DNA of 64,000 bases from Rhodoblastus sp. 17X3 (GTDB taxonomy: Bacteria > Pseudomonadota > Alphaproteobacteria > Rhizobiales > Beijerinckiaceae), in contig NZ_JASHHX010000015.1 of assembly GCF_030056575.1 (NCBI RefSeq), positions 1 to 64,000 of the forward strand, read 5' to 3'. This document shows, piece after piece, positions 17,110 through 28,476 of the stretch. How positions within the stretch are numbered: the stretch's first letter is position 1; each line of letters opens with the position of its first letter. A model generated the notes under the pieces. That model was given only the letters and a program-made list of their open reading frames with translations, did not search any database and had not been told where the DNA came from. The position numbers and the translations under genes are program-made.

Positions 17110-17245
17110 AATCCAAGGTGTGTCGGAGGGCAGGCGCCCATCCGGTGGTGAGGCGGCGCAATAACATGGCCCCGCGCGAACGCGCAAGCGCCTTTGTGCG
17201 GAATGCGCAATTTCATGTCGCGCCCCGCGCGAGCGTAATAGCGGC

Positions 17246-17474
17246 TTGACTTTGCGCCTTGCGCGGCATAGAAAACCCAACGGTTTGTCGTGGCCTCCGC
17301 CGCGGCATTTGCGTTTTTCAGCCCTGCCATTTCCGGCCTGGCCGATCTTCGCCCGCAAGCCGGACCCCGGCTGGCCGTCATCGCGCGGCGCGCAAGGGTC
17401 CATCCCTGCTGGTTCAGCTGCAAAGAAGCCGGTCGCGCGCGAGCGCAGAGCCGGATCGAACACGAGGAAGAACG
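17246..17474 (+). promoter_or_regulatory. Probable sigma-70 promoter and long leader of rplU-rpmA
   Basis: TTGACT at 17246-17251 and TAGAAA at 17269-17274 are separated by exactly 17 bases, a good housekeeping promoter. Transcription would start near 17281, leaving an untranslated leader of roughly 190 bases before the rplU ATG at 17475. Ribosomal-protein leaders are often autoregulatory, but I cannot define a structure. The rest of 17110-17474 contains no gene that I recognise. Confidence 0.5.
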
Positions 17475-17786
17475 ATGTTCGCAGTCATTAAAACCGGCGG
17501 CAAGCAGTATCGCGTCGCCGCCGATGAAAAGATTACCGTCATGTCCCTCGCCGGCGAAGCCGGCTCCGAGGTGATTTTCTCCGACGTTCTCCTGGTGGAG
17601 AAGGACGGCGCCGCTCAGGTTGGCGCGCCTTTCATCGCCGGCGCCTCCGTCAAGGGCGAGATCGTCGAACAGGCTCGCGGCCCGAAGGTCATTTCCTTCA
17701 AGAAGCGCCGCCGCAAGAATTCGAAGCGCAAGCGCGGCCACCGTCAGGACCTGACGGTCGTGCGCATCACCGAAGTGGTCGCCTGA
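17475..17786 (+). CDS. rplU: 50S ribosomal protein L21
   Basis: A 103-residue protein, normal for bL21. It opens with the diagnostic F-A-V-I-K-T-G-G-K-Q-Y-R-V and carries the C-terminal basic K-K-R-R-R-K-N-S-K-R-K-R-G-H-R-Q segment. The ATG at 17475 follows GAGGAAGAACG; longer upstream frames add non-homologous sequence. L21 binds 23S rRNA in the large subunit. It is the first gene of the rplU-rpmA pair, ahead of obgE, the usual order in bacteria. Confidence 0.97.
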   Translation: MFAVIKTGGKQYRVAADEKITVMSLAGEAGSEVIFSDVLLVEKDGAAQVGAPFIAGASVKGEIVEQARGPKVISFKKRRRKNSKRKRGHRQDLTVVRITEVVA

Positions 17787-17857
17787 TCGGCTCGCGCTTC
17801 ACCCATTGACGCAGGGCCGTGTAAAAGTCGGTCGTAGAAAAGTTTCGGAGCGGAAAA

Positions 17858-18130
17858 ATGGCTCACAAAAAGGCTGGCGGTTCATCCCGCAACGGGCGCG
17901 ACTCGGAAGGTCGGCGCCTTGGCGTGAAAAAGTTCGGCGGCGAGAATGTCGTGGCCGGCAACATCATCGTGCGTCAGCGCGGCACCAAGTGGCATCCGGG
18001 CGCCAATGTCGGCATCGGCAAGGATCACACCCTGTTCGCCCTCGTAGCCGGCAAGGTGTTGTTCAAGACCCAAGGGCAGCGTTCCGTCATTACGGTTACG
18101 GAAGCCCCGGCGGCCCAGGCCGCGGAATAA
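17858..18130 (+). CDS. rpmA: 50S ribosomal protein L27
   Basis: A 90-residue bL27 with the invariant start [15 protein letters not shown], which places the N-terminus near the peptidyl transferase centre, and the signature [10 protein letters not shown]-x-N-V-G. No N-terminal propeptide of the Firmicutes type is present. The ribosome binding site GGAGCGGAAAA precedes the ATG. It lies 71 bases after rplU and is followed by a strong terminator at 18295. Confidence 0.97.
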   Translation: MAHKKAGGSSRNGRDSEGRRLGVKKFGGENVVAGNIIVRQRGTKWHPGANVGIGKDHTLFALVAGKVLFKTQGQRSVITVTEAPAAQAAE

Positions 18131-18294
18131 CGAGGTCGCGAATTCTCGGGACCTCCAAGGCGAAAGCCCCCAGGATGGTCCCGAAGTCGTGGCCCCGACA
18201 TGCGGTCGGAAGGCAGCGAGACGACAAAAGGACACGTTCCAGCGCGAAGAAGGTCGCATTCTTCCGCCAGGATCGCATCCGGAGCCCAATGCTC

Positions 18295-18323
18295 AAGGGG
18301 GAACGGCGCCGTTTCCCCTTTTT
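18295..18323 (+). terminator. Rho-independent terminator after rpmA
   Basis: AAGGGGGAACGGC at 18295-18307 is nearly perfectly complementary to GCCGTTTCCCCTT at 18308-18320 (one G-T pair). It is followed by more T (to 18323). It would end the rplU-rpmA transcript before the acetyltransferase gene. Confidence 0.75.
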
Positions 18324-18343
18324 GCTTTGACCGGAGCCTTTTC

Positions 18344-18952
18344 ATGTTTCCAGATATCGCACGCGACGACGTTTTCCGTCTCGAAACGCGGCGGCTGTGG
18401 CTGCGCTGGCCGCGCCAGTCCGACGCGCCGGCCCTTTCCGTTCTAGCGAGCGAATGGGATGTGGCGCGGGCGACCGCGATGATCCCGCATCCCTATCGAC
18501 CCGAGGACGCCGACCGCTTCATCTTGGCGGCGCGCGCCGCCAACGCCCGCGGCGCGGCCTTGCGCTTCGGCCTGACGCTCAAGTCCTTTCCGCGCAAGTT
18601 CGTCGGCATGATCGGCGTCGAGCCGGATGAGGCTGGCCCGCGGCTCGGCTTCTGGCTGGGGCGGCCCTTTTGGGGAAGCGGCTTGATGAGTGAAGCCGTC
18701 GAGGCGACGAGCGACGTGTTTTTCCGGTTGACGGAGGGCGACGAACTCGCCGCTTTCATCCTGCCGGAAAACGCCGCCTCGCGCGCCGTGCTGGAAAAAG
18801 CCGGTTTCGTCGACGAGGGCCGGATCGAAGCCGGGCCGGGCCGCCATTCTGACAGCCCGGTCGCGCGGCTGGTTCTGCGACGGCGCGATTGGCAGGGGTT
18901 TGCGGGCCCCGGCTTGCGGCCCGGGCTCGCCTCCGCTAGAGCCTTGTCTTAA
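18344..18952 (+). CDS. GNAT-family N-acetyltransferase
   Basis: A 202-residue RimJ/RimL-like acetyltransferase. It starts at ATG 18344 with CCGGAG upstream. The N-terminal L-E-T-R-R-L-W-L-R opening is typical of the family; G-F-W-L-G-R-P-F-W-G-S-G-L-M-S-E-A carries the acetyl-CoA pyrophosphate-binding loop, and N-x-A-S-R-A-V-L-E-K-A-G-F completes the fold. A GNAT gene between rpmA and obgE is a common arrangement in Rhizobiales, so it may act on a ribosomal or translation-related protein, but the substrate is unknown. Confidence 0.85.
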   Translation: MFPDIARDDVFRLETRRLWLRWPRQSDAPALSVLASEWDVARATAMIPHPYRPEDADRFILAARAANARGAALRFGLTLKSFPRKFVGMIGVEPDEAGPRLGFWLGRPFWGSGLMSEAVEATSDVFFRLTEGDELAAFILPENAASRAVLEKAGFVDEGRIEAGPGRHSDSPVARLVLRRRDWQGFAGPGLRPGLASARALS

Positions 18953-19015
18953 AACGCAGGGCGCGAAAAAGACATTTGCGGCCCGCGCCCTTCCGGCGCG
19001 GGCGAGCCGGATTGA

Positions 19016-21240
<2,225 letters not shown>

Positions 21241-21309
21241 CATTGGCGGCGACGCCGCCCTCTGATAGAAATCGCGATAGAAATCGCGGCTGCGATTGAG
21301 AGAACGGCG

Positions 21310-22602
21310 ATGGAAAATCTGAAAATTGTCGAAGGCGAGGGCGGCGATCTCGACGTCCTGATGAATGCGATAGGCCGGAAGGCGCGCAAGGCCGCGCGGA
21401 TTCTGGCGCTCGCGCCGCCGGAGCAGAAAAGCCTCGCCTTGCGCGCCGCAGCCACGATTTTGCGGGCGCGCGTGAAGGATCTGCTCGACGCCAATGCGCT
21501 CGACATGGCCAATGCGCGGACGAAAAATCTCGCGGCCTCCATGCTCGACCGGCTGATGCTCGACGACAAGCGCATCGCCGGCATGGCGCAGAGCCTCGAC
21601 GACATCGCCGATCTGCCCGATCCGGTCGGCCGCGTGCTGGAGACATTCGAGCGCCCCAACGGGCTGCGCATCGCGCGGGTGGCCACGCCGCTCGGCGTTG
21701 TCGGCGTCATTTTTGAAAGCCGTCCCAATGTCACCGCCGACGCAGGCGCGCTTTGCCTGAAGGCCGGCAACGCCGCCATTCTGCGCGCGGGGTCGGAGAG
21801 CTTCCATTCCTCGCGGCTGATCCACGCCTGCCTTGTCGCGGGCCTGAAGGAAGCGGGCCTGCCGGAGGACGGCGTCGCCCTGATTCCCACGCGCGACCGC
21901 GCCGCAGTGGGCGCTATGCTCACCGGTCTGAATGGCGCCATTGACGTGATCGTGCCGCGCGGCGGCAAGAGCCTGGTGGCGCGGGTGCAGGCCGAGGCGC
22001 GCGTGCCGGTCTTCGCCCATCTCGAAGGCATCGTGCATGTCTATGTCGACGCCGAAGCCGATCTCGCCAAGGCGGAGAAGATCCTGCTCAACGCCAAGAT
22101 GCGCCGCACCGGCATTTGCGGCGCGGCCGAGACCTTGCTGGTGGACTGCGCGGGCGCGGACCGCCTGCTGGCGCCGCTGGTGCGGCTGCTGCTCGACGCC
22201 AATTGCGAGGTGCGCGGCGACGAAGCGACCCGCAAGGTCGACGCGCGCGTAAAACCTGCGGCGGAAGAGGATTGGTCGACCGAATATCTCGAAGCCATCA
22301 TCGCGGCGAAGCTGGTGGACGGCGTGCAGGGCGCCATCGACCATATCGAGACCTATGGCTCGCATCACACCGATTGCATCGTGACCGAGAACAAGGAAAA
22401 GGCCGAGAAATTCCTGCGCGAGGTGGATTCGGCCATCGTGATCCACAACGCCTCGACGCAATTCGCCGATGGCGGCGAATTCGGCTTCGGCGCCGAGATC
22501 GGCATCGCCACCGGGCGGATGCATGCGCGCGGGCCGGTCGGCGTGGCCCAGCTGACCTCGTTCAAATATGTCGTGCATGGCGAGGGGCAGACGCGGGCAT
22601 GA
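21310..22602 (+). CDS. proA: Gamma-glutamyl phosphate reductase
   Basis: A 430-residue aldehyde-dehydrogenase-superfamily enzyme that reduces gamma-glutamyl phosphate to glutamate semialdehyde with NADPH, acting directly after ProB. Typical blocks are visible: [38 protein letters not shown] with the catalytic Cys, and [20 protein letters not shown] near the end. Length is normal. It lies 69 bases behind proB; the nadD frame begins before or just after its stop. Confidence 0.96.
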   Translation: MENLKIVEGEGGDLDVLMNAIGRKARKAARILALAPPEQKSLALRAAATILRARVKDLLDANALDMANARTKNLAASMLDRLMLDDKRIAGMAQSLDDIADLPDPVGRVLETFERPNGLRIARVATPLGVVGVIFESRPNVTADAGALCLKAGNAAILRAGSESFHSSRLIHACLVAGLKEAGLPEDGVALIPTRDRAAVGAMLTGLNGAIDVIVPRGGKSLVARVQAEARVPVFAHLEGIVHVYVDAEADLAKAEKILLNAKMRRTGICGAAETLLVDCAGADRLLAPLVRLLLDANCEVRGDEATRKVDARVKPAAEEDWSTEYLEAIIAAKLVDGVQGAIDHIETYGSHHTDCIVTENKEKAEKFLREVDSAIVIHNASTQFADGGEFGFGAEIGIATGRMHARGPVGVAQLTSFKYVVHGEGQTRA

Positions 22603-22618
22603 CTCCAGCCAAAATTCC

Positions 22619-23212
22619 GTGAGCGCGCCGCCTTTTGCGCGCGGCATGCGCATTGGACTGTTCGGCGGGTCGTTCAATCCGCCACATGCGGGCCATGCTC
22701 TGGTCTGCGCCATCGCGCTGCGCCGGCTGGGGCTGGATCGCATCTGGCTGATGGTGTCGCCCGGCAATCCGCTGAAATCGCGCGAGGGCCTGCCGCCGCT
22801 TGGCGAGCGAATGGCGCAAGCGCGAAAAATCATGCGTGATCCGCGCATCGTCGTCACGGATTTTGAAGCCGGAATCGGCGCGGCTTTTTCCTATCAGACC
22901 GTCGATTACCTGCGTCGCGCCTGTCCGGGCGTGCATTTCGTCTGGATCATGGGGGCGGATAATCTCGGCGCCTTTTTTCGCTGGCGGCGTTGGCGGGAAA
23001 TCGCGCGAGCCATGCCCATTCTGGTCATTGACCGGCCCGGCTCGACCCATCGCGCCGTGCATGGTCTGGTGGGCGGCTGGTTCGCGCGTTACCGCCTGCC
23101 TGAATCGCAGGCGAAAACGCTCCCGCTGCGCCGCCCTCCGGCGCTGATCGTGCTGCATGGCCCGCGCTCGCCGTTGTCGTCAACGCAATTGCGGGCGAAG
23201 AAGCGCGGCTAG
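22619..23212 (+). CDS. nadD: Nicotinate-nucleotide adenylyltransferase
   Basis: A 197-residue nucleotidyltransferase converting NaMN and ATP to NaAD. It has the G-G-S-F-N-P-P-H-x-G-H motif (T/HxGH-type active site), W-I-M-G-A-D-N-L and the C-terminal S-S-T-Q-L-R. A GTG at 22619 gives a short extension (V-S-A-P-P-F-A-R-G) like those seen in alphaproteobacterial homologues; the alternative ATG at 22646 begins directly at R-I-G-L-F-G-G. The choice is uncertain because neither has a clear ribosome binding site. With pncB at 8.8-9.9 kb, two steps of NAD salvage are in the window. Confidence 0.93.
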   Translation: MSAPPFARGMRIGLFGGSFNPPHAGHALVCAIALRRLGLDRIWLMVSPGNPLKSREGLPPLGERMAQARKIMRDPRIVVTDFEAGIGAAFSYQTVDYLRRACPGVHFVWIMGADNLGAFFRWRRWREIARAMPILVIDRPGSTHRAVHGLVGGWFARYRLPESQAKTLPLRRPPALIVLHGPRSPLSSTQLRAKKRG

Positions 23213-23309
23213 CTGATCCCGCGTCGTCATGGCGACATGTTTGTCGCCCCGATTTGGCCCGAGAGATGCTTGGGCGGCCAACGCAACCGCAATCGCAATG
23301 GGAGCGACA

Positions 23310-23714
23310 ATGGCGCGCGTTTTGACTGCCTATCTCACGAAAGCCGACGTCCCGTCGCGCAAGGCGCTGCAAGGCGCGCTCGATCCGCTCGGCTTCAGGG
23401 TCGTCGTCGACGACGATTATGCGCCTTTGAAAAGCAAGGGCTATGTCCCCTGTGCGCTGGACGGCGAGGACGCCGGCTTCGACCTGCGCTTTCAGGAGGT
23501 CGAGGCCGAAACGCGTGCGAGATTCGCGCTTGGCGAGGATTCGGTCGCGATGGCCTTCCGCTGGGGCGGCGATCCGCGCGAGGAACTGGCCGCTCTGGCT
23601 GTGGCCGTGGCGCTCGCGCAGCAGTTCGGGGCGGTCGTCGAGGAGCCCACGGGGGCGGCGCTGTCCGTGGATGAATTGCTGGCGAAAGCACGCAAGGCCG
23701 CCAGTTCGCTTTAG
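23310..23714 (+). CDS. Conserved-looking hypothetical protein
   Basis: A 134-residue soluble, acidic protein that I do not recognise. The ATG at 23310 is preceded by GGGAGCGA; an upstream TTG/ATG frame would add unlikely sequence. It shows alternating beta and alpha character: L-T-A-Y-L-T-K start, F-D-L-R-F-Q-E-V strand, then an Ala-rich helix (LAALAVAVALAQQFGAV) followed by E-E-P-T-G. No signal peptide, transmembrane segment or cysteine pair is seen. It is inserted between nadD and rsfS, which are normally adjacent, and is convergent with the serine protease gene. Function unknown. Confidence 0.65.
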   Translation: MARVLTAYLTKADVPSRKALQGALDPLGFRVVVDDDYAPLKSKGYVPCALDGEDAGFDLRFQEVEAETRARFALGEDSVAMAFRWGGDPREELAALAVAVALAQQFGAVVEEPTGAALSVDELLAKARKAASSL

Positions 23715-23739
23715 CCCGGCTCGAGGCGCGCGAGGAAAC

Positions 23740-24519
23740 TCATTTTGCGTTTGACAGTTCGGCCACGCGCGCCGCGAATTGCTTCGATGCGCAAGCGATT
23801 CCGAAGCGCTCGCTCGTGTCGATCCGCGTCGCCAACAAGGACATGATGCCGATGACGACCGGCGCGCCCGAGATTTCGGCGAGGATGGGCGAGCCGGAAT
23901 AGCCGAGATTCAGCAGGCACTGGAACGTGAACGTCCCATCTTTCGGTCCGGCGGCGATGGCGCAGTTGCGATGGACGGAAGGGAGATAGGGGCGGTCCTT
24001 GCCATAGCCCGCCTGCAACGCCGTATTGGCCTTGGCGACCTCTTGAAACGCCTCGGCGCTCAACGCCTGAACGGCGACGGGCTTGATATCGAGCGGCTCC
24101 TGCAAAATGATCAACGCCCAGTCGTTGACCGCGGATTTTTCCGCCCGGACATAATCCGGCGAAACCTCGATCCGCGCGGCCGGGGAATGGGAGCCGGGGA
24201 CGCCTCTGTTGAGCCCGGCCAGGAAATGCACATTGGCCGGCGGCGCCTGCTTGTCGTCGACATGGACGCAATGCGCGGCGGTCAGGACCAGTCGCGGTCC
24301 GACGAGAGTTCCGGTGCATTGCTGGAGACGGGCGATCCCCCAGGTGGTCATGACCGTTCCGATTGCCGAAAGCGGCCATTTCGACGGGTCGCCGATGTCG
24401 CCGTAGTGAGCCGGGCCGCCCGGATTCGGCGCCGGGGCGACTTGCGCCCGTCCGGGCGGGGCAAGGGCGAACAGCCAGGCCGCAAAAACGAGCATTTCAA
24501 ACCGACGCCTGGCGATCAT
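23740..24519 (-). CDS. Secreted trypsin-like serine protease (S1 family)
   Basis: A 259-residue exported protease. I chose the ATG at 24519 because GGGAG lies 7 bases upstream; it opens a basic N-region and hydrophobic core ending in A-R-A (signal peptide). The catalytic triad is recognisable: His in L-T-A-A-H-C-V, Asp in V-N-D-W-A-L-I and Ser in G-Y-S-G-S-P-I. The Ser motif is G-x-S-G-S-P rather than G-D-S-G-G-P, as in V8/glutamyl-endopeptidase-like bacterial enzymes. It should act in the periplasm or outside. It is on the opposite strand to the surrounding conserved cluster and so probably an insertion. Substrate unknown. Confidence 0.8.
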   Translation of the reverse strand: MIARRRFEMLVFAAWLFALAPPGRAQVAPAPNPGGPAHYGDIGDPSKWPLSAIGTVMTTWGIARLQQCTGTLVGPRLVLTAAHCVHVDDKQAPPANVHFLAGLNRGVPGSHSPAARIEVSPDYVRAEKSAVNDWALIILQEPLDIKPVAVQALSAEAFQEVAKANTALQAGYGKDRPYLPSVHRNCAIAAGPKDGTFTFQCLLNLGYSGSPILAEISGAPVVIGIMSLLATRIDTSERFGIACASKQFAARVAELSNAK

Positions 24520-24725
24520 TACCGGCTCCCGCGCAACAGCCTGTCTCATCCTGCGCGGAAAACCGGGTTCACGCAGCCTGAATCGCGCCAAAGGTTGATT
24601 CTTCGCGCGCGCGGCTCCATTTTAAGCGTATGTAGCAAGCTCAGCGCAGCGAAGCGCAAGAAGCGAGGATTTTTCAACTGACCCGCAAAGAAATTTCAGG
24701 AGCTGAGCCGCAGCCGACAACCGGA

Positions 24726-25085
24726 TTGGACCCGGCGGCTCTGGATCCGCAGATGCGCGCCGTTCTCACGGCGCTGGACGATCTCAAGGCCGAGGAGATC
24801 GTCTCGATCGACCTTGCCGGAAAGACCTCGATCGCCGACTGGATGATCGTCGCCACCGGGCGCTCGACCACGCAGGTCAGCGCTCTGGCCGACCGGGTCG
24901 TCAGGGCGCTCAAGGACGCCGGCGCGCCGACGCCTGCGGTCGAGGGCCTTCCCGCCTGCGACTGGGTGCTGATCGACGCCGGCGACCTCATCGTCCATCT
25001 GTTCCGCCCCGAGGTGCGCCAGTTCTACAATCTGGAAAAGATGTGGGGCGTCGACCGGCCGGGCGAGAAGCGGGCCGAGGCGTGA
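24726..25085 (+). CDS. rsfS: Ribosomal silencing factor RsfS
   Basis: A 119-residue RsfS/Iojap protein. It binds L14 and blocks subunit joining in starvation. Diagnostic segments are the [10 protein letters not shown] opening, [13 protein letters not shown], and the C-terminal [17 protein letters not shown] with F-Y-N-L-E-K-M-W. The start is uncertain: TTG at 24726 is used here, and no ATG or GTG lies in frame just upstream although the frame is open with plausible residues back past 24680. The rlmH gene follows after 13 bases, as in most bacteria. Confidence 0.93.
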   Translation: MDPAALDPQMRAVLTALDDLKAEEIVSIDLAGKTSIADWMIVATGRSTTQVSALADRVVRALKDAGAPTPAVEGLPACDWVLIDAGDLIVHLFRPEVRQFYNLEKMWGVDRPGEKRAEA

Positions 25086-25098
25086 GCGTCTTTTCGCA

Positions 25099-25581
25099 AT
25101 GAAATTGCTGCTGCTCGCAATCGGGCGCCTGAAGGCGGGCCCCGAGCGCGAACTCGTGGCGCGCTATGCCGACCGCTGCGTTGCGGGCGGCCGCAAGATC
25201 GGCTTCACCGGCTTTGAAATGCGCGAGATCGACGAGTCGCGCGCGCGCCGGCCGGAGGACCGCAAGGCGGAGGAGGCGGCCGCGCTCGCCGCCTCGCTGC
25301 CGCAGGGCGCGCGAAAAATCTGCCTCGACGAGCGCGGCAGGACCATGACCAGCGAGGAGTTTTCCCGCAAATTGGGCGAGTGGCGCGACGCGGGCGCGCC
25401 GGCTTGCGCCCTCGTCATCGGCGGGCCGGATGGGCTCGATCCCGCCTTTCGGGACAAGGCCGATCTGACCCTTGCCTTCGGCGCGATGACCTGGCCTCAC
25501 CAAATCGTGCGCGCATTGGCGGCCGAACAGCTGTTTCGCGCATTGACCATTCTCTCCGGCCATCCCTATCATCGCGTGTAA
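25099..25581 (+). CDS. rlmH: 23S rRNA pseudouridine-1915 N3-methyltransferase RlmH
   Basis: A 160-residue SPOUT methyltransferase. The trefoil-knot SAM site is seen as V-I-G-G-P-D-G-L and the C-terminal signature as [17 protein letters not shown], followed by the closing H-P-Y-H-R that contributes to catalysis. It methylates the pseudouridine at position 1915 of helix 69 on 70S ribosomes. It is directly behind rsfS and is probably cotranscribed. Length is normal. Confidence 0.95.
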   Translation: MKLLLLAIGRLKAGPERELVARYADRCVAGGRKIGFTGFEMREIDESRARRPEDRKAEEAAALAASLPQGARKICLDERGRTMTSEEFSRKLGEWRDAGAPACALVIGGPDGLDPAFRDKADLTLAFGAMTWPHQIVRALAAEQLFRALTILSGHPYHRV

Positions 25582-25666
25582 GCCGTTCACGCGAAAGGCG
25601 TTACGAAAGCCAGCGGCCCTGTGCGAAGGGGCCTCCGAAAGAACTGGTCCGGAGCGAACCCGCTGC

Positions 25667-27013
25667 ATGATGATGGATGACAGTTTTGAACTTGCCCCCT
25701 GCGGGCTGGCCGTGCTCGCGCCCGACGGGTCCTTCACGCGCGTCAATCGCGCCTTTCGCGATTGGACCGGCTATTCCGAAGCCGAATTGCTCGGCGGCAA
25801 GCGGTTCGCCGATCTGATCGACGGGGATGGAAAGTCCTTTTTTTCTGATCTCTCCGCCGCCCTGGCCCAATGCGAGGAAATCGCGGATGTTTTCCTGCTC
25901 TGGCGCGGCGCTTCGGGGCAGGCGCTCCCGGCCTATGTCCATTTCGCCTTGCGGCGCGGCGGCGTCGACGCGCCCGCGGCGATCCATCTCGCGGCGGCCC
26001 GCGGCGAGCGTCGCGCCCTTCAGGAGGCCGAACTTGAACGCGGCAAGCACGCGGCTGAACAATTGGCGGCGATTGTCGCCAATTCCGGCGACGCCATCGT
26101 CAGCGTCGACACGCGCGGCGCGGTGCTCAACGCCAATCGCGCCTTCAGCGAGATATTCCAATATGAGCCAGCGGAGATCGCCGGGGCGAACCTGGCCAAT
26201 CTGATCGTGCCGGAGGAAGACCGCGCGCAATATGAAGAGAAGCTGCATGAGTCCTTTTCGGGACCGTCCAGGGCGCGAATCGTGCGGCGGCGGCGCAAGG
26301 ACGGCGTCGGAATGGATTTCTCCCTTTCCACCGCGCCGATCCGCGATGAGAGCGGCGATGTGGCGGCCATTTCAATGATCTATCGCGACATCGCGCCGCT
26401 GACCCGCGCCGCGGAACATATCGAATTCCTGTTGCGCGAGGTCAATCACCGTTCCAAGAACCTGCTCGCCGTGGTGCAGGCCGTGGCCCGCCAGACGGCG
26501 CGGCTGTCGCCTTCGCCCGACGAATTCATCGAGAGCTTCATGGCGCGCCTCTCGGCGATCGGCTGCAGCCATGATCTTCTTGTTTCGCGCGACTGGCGCG
26601 GGGTCCAGATCGCCGACCTGACCCGCAACCAGTTTGGCCAACTCGACGACGAGGCGCGCGAGCGGATCGCAGTGTCCGGCGATTTCGTGGAAATCAATCC
26701 GCGCGCGGCGGAATCCTACGGCCTCGCGCTGCATGAGCTTTCGACCAACGCCGTCAAGCATGGCGCGCTTTCGGCGCCCGGCGGCAGCGTCGAACTTCGC
26801 TTCAGCCTCGATCGCGACGGCAAGTTCTATACGCTGACCTGGCGCGAGCGCGGCGGACCCGCCGTGCGGGCGCCGGCGCGCTCCGGCTTTGGCGGAACCG
26901 TGCTCACCCGCATGGCGCCGCTGGCGATCCAGGGCGAAAGCGTGCTGGACTTCACGCCGGAGGGCCTGAGATATCGTCTTTCCGCGCCTCTTGCGGAAAT
27001 TGTGATGGGCTGA
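25667..27013 (+). CDS. PAS-domain HWE-family sensor histidine kinase
   Basis: A 448-residue cytoplasmic kinase without transmembrane segments. Two PAS domains (about residues 6-110 and 130-240; G-D-A-I-V-S-V-D...A-N-R-A-F-S marks the second) precede an HWE kinase core. The H box is F-L-L-R-E-V-N-H-R-S-K-N-L-L, the N box N-A-V-K-H-G-A-L, and the diagnostic W-R-E is in L-T-W-R-E-R-G-G-P. HWE kinases are enriched in Rhizobiales and often control the general stress response or light/redox responses; the ligand of these PAS domains cannot be told. No response regulator adjoins it, so it is an orphan inserted between rlmH and the envC-like gene. Confidence 0.88.
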   Translation: MMMDDSFELAPCGLAVLAPDGSFTRVNRAFRDWTGYSEAELLGGKRFADLIDGDGKSFFSDLSAALAQCEEIADVFLLWRGASGQALPAYVHFALRRGGVDAPAAIHLAAARGERRALQEAELERGKHAAEQLAAIVANSGDAIVSVDTRGAVLNANRAFSEIFQYEPAEIAGANLANLIVPEEDRAQYEEKLHESFSGPSRARIVRRRRKDGVGMDFSLSTAPIRDESGDVAAISMIYRDIAPLTRAAEHIEFLLREVNHRSKNLLAVVQAVARQTARLSPSPDEFIESFMARLSAIGCSHDLLVSRDWRGVQIADLTRNQFGQLDDEARERIAVSGDFVEINPRAAESYGLALHELSTNAVKHGALSAPGGSVELRFSLDRDGKFYTLTWRERGGPAVRAPARSGFGGTVLTRMAPLAIQGESVLDFTPEGLRYRLSAPLAEIVMG

Positions 27014-27105
27014 AGCCTCAGGCGGCTGGAAGTCGCGCGCCGATCTCCCCCTGCGGGGGAATTCCGGGTTAAACTCGCCGGAATGATTCGGCCGAAAGCG
27101 GGGCG

Positions 27106-28476
27106 ATGGCGGGAGCAAATGGCAGGCGGCGCGCGCGGGCGGCGGGACGGATCTCATCCGCCCTTGCTTTTGCCTGCGTCTGGCTGAGCCTGGCCGCGCC
27201 CGCGCGCGCGGAGACTCCGACGCCGCCCGATCCCAAGGCCGCCGATCTCGAAGCGCGGCGCCAAGCCTATCAGGGCGTGCAGGACGTCCTCGCGCAATCC
27301 GAGGAGCAGCGCAAAAAAATCGAAACCGAGATCGCCTCCTTTCAGAACGACCGCGCCGCGCTCGCGGCGGCTCTGATGGACGCCCGCAAGAAGATCGACC
27401 TGTCCGAAGCCCGGGCGGCCGAGGCGCAGAGCCGCCTCGACACCCTCACCGGCAGCGAAGCCGCGATCCAGCGCTCGCTGACGAGCCGGCGCGAAGTGTT
27501 GATCGCGGTGCTCGCCGCCCTGCAGCGCATGGGCCGAAAGCCGCCGCCGGCCTTGCTCGCCCAGCCGGAAGACGTGCTGCGCGCGATCCGCGCCTCGATC
27601 ATGCTCGGCGCCGTGCTGCCGCAATTGCGCTCGGAGACCGAGGCGCTCGCCAGCGATCTGCAGGACCTCATCGCCCTGCGCGCCTCAATCGCGGGCGAAA
27701 GGGCCGATCTCGCCCACGAGTTGGAGACGCGCCGCAATGAGCGGGCGCGGCTGGAGGCCCTGATCGACGCGCGGCAGAAGTCGATCGGCGCCGCGCAGGA
27801 GGCCCTGACCGCCGAGCGCGCCCGGTCCCAGGCGCTGGCGAGCCAGGCGGCCAGCCTCAAGGATCTGATCGCGCGCATGGAAGGCGAGCTGGAGTCCGCC
27901 CGCAACGCGGCGGATCAGGCCCGCAAGGCCGAGGAGGAGCGCGCCAGGCTGACCGAGGCGCAGGCCGCCGAGGCGAAGGCGCGCTTCGCCAACGCCCCCC
28001 AGCGCGATCCGGCGCGGCTGGCCCCGGCCATCGCCTTCTCAGACGCCAAGGGCATGCTGGCGCTGCCGGCGGCGGGCAGCGTCATCAAATATTTCGGAGC
28101 CCCGAGCGAATTTGGCGGCGTGGAGAGAGGACTTTCGCTTGCGACCCGTCCGCGCGCCATTGTTTCGGCGCCAAGCGATGGCTATATCGCCTTCAGCGGT
28201 CCGTGGCGGACCTATGGACAACTCTTGATCGTGAACGCCGGCGGCGGCTACTATGTGGTGCTGGCGGGATTGGCGCGAGTTGACGTGGCTGTCGGGCAGT
28301 TCGTTCTCGCGGGCGAACCCGTAGGGGTCATGGGCGACGGAACCGCAAAAACGGCGGCGTCGGTCGCAATTGGCGCCACGCAGCCGGTTCTTTATGTTGA
28401 GTTTCGCAAGGACGGGGCGGCGATCGACCCAGGTCCGTGGTGGTCGAAGTCGGATATGCAAAGGGTTCGCGGATAA
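27106..28476 (+). CDS. EnvC-like murein hydrolase activator with degenerate LytM domain
   Basis: A 456-residue periplasmic protein. The signal peptide (basic start, hydrophobic S-S-A-L-A-F-A-C-V-W-L-S-L-A-A, cleavage after A-R-A) is followed by a long coiled coil (about residues 45-290) rich in Glu/Arg/Ala and a C-terminal M23/LytM-like domain (about 330-430). Active LytM enzymes need H-x3-D and H-x-H; here the corresponding stretch reads G-L-S-L-A-T-R and G-G-G-Y-Y-V-V-L, so the zinc ligands are lost. That fits EnvC-type factors, which activate cell-wall amidases during division instead of cutting murein. The stop codon overlaps the ctpA start (TAATG), implying tight coupling with the protease. 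Confidence 0.85.
   Translation: MAGANGRRRARAAGRISSALAFACVWLSLAAPARAETPTPPDPKAADLEARRQAYQGVQDVLAQSEEQRKKIETEIASFQNDRAALAAALMDARKKIDLSEARAAEAQSRLDTLTGSEAAIQRSLTSRREVLIAVLAALQRMGRKPPPALLAQPEDVLRAIRASIMLGAVLPQLRSETEALASDLQDLIALRASIAGERADLAHELETRRNERARLEALIDARQKSIGAAQEALTAERARSQALASQAASLKDLIARMEGELESARNAADQARKAEEERARLTEAQAAEAKARFANAPQRDPARLAPAIAFSDAKGMLALPAAGSVIKYFGAPSEFGGVERGLSLATRPRAIVSAPSDGYIAFSGPWRTYGQLLIVNAGGGYYVVLAGLARVDVAVGQFVLAGEPVGVMGDGTAKTAASVAIGATQPVLYVEFRKDGAAIDPGPWWSKSDMQRVRG

Noticed and set aside
23740-24591. Longer start for the serine protease (24591)
   Set aside because: It would place 24 extra residues before a normal signal peptide; the ATG at 24519 has the better ribosome binding site.
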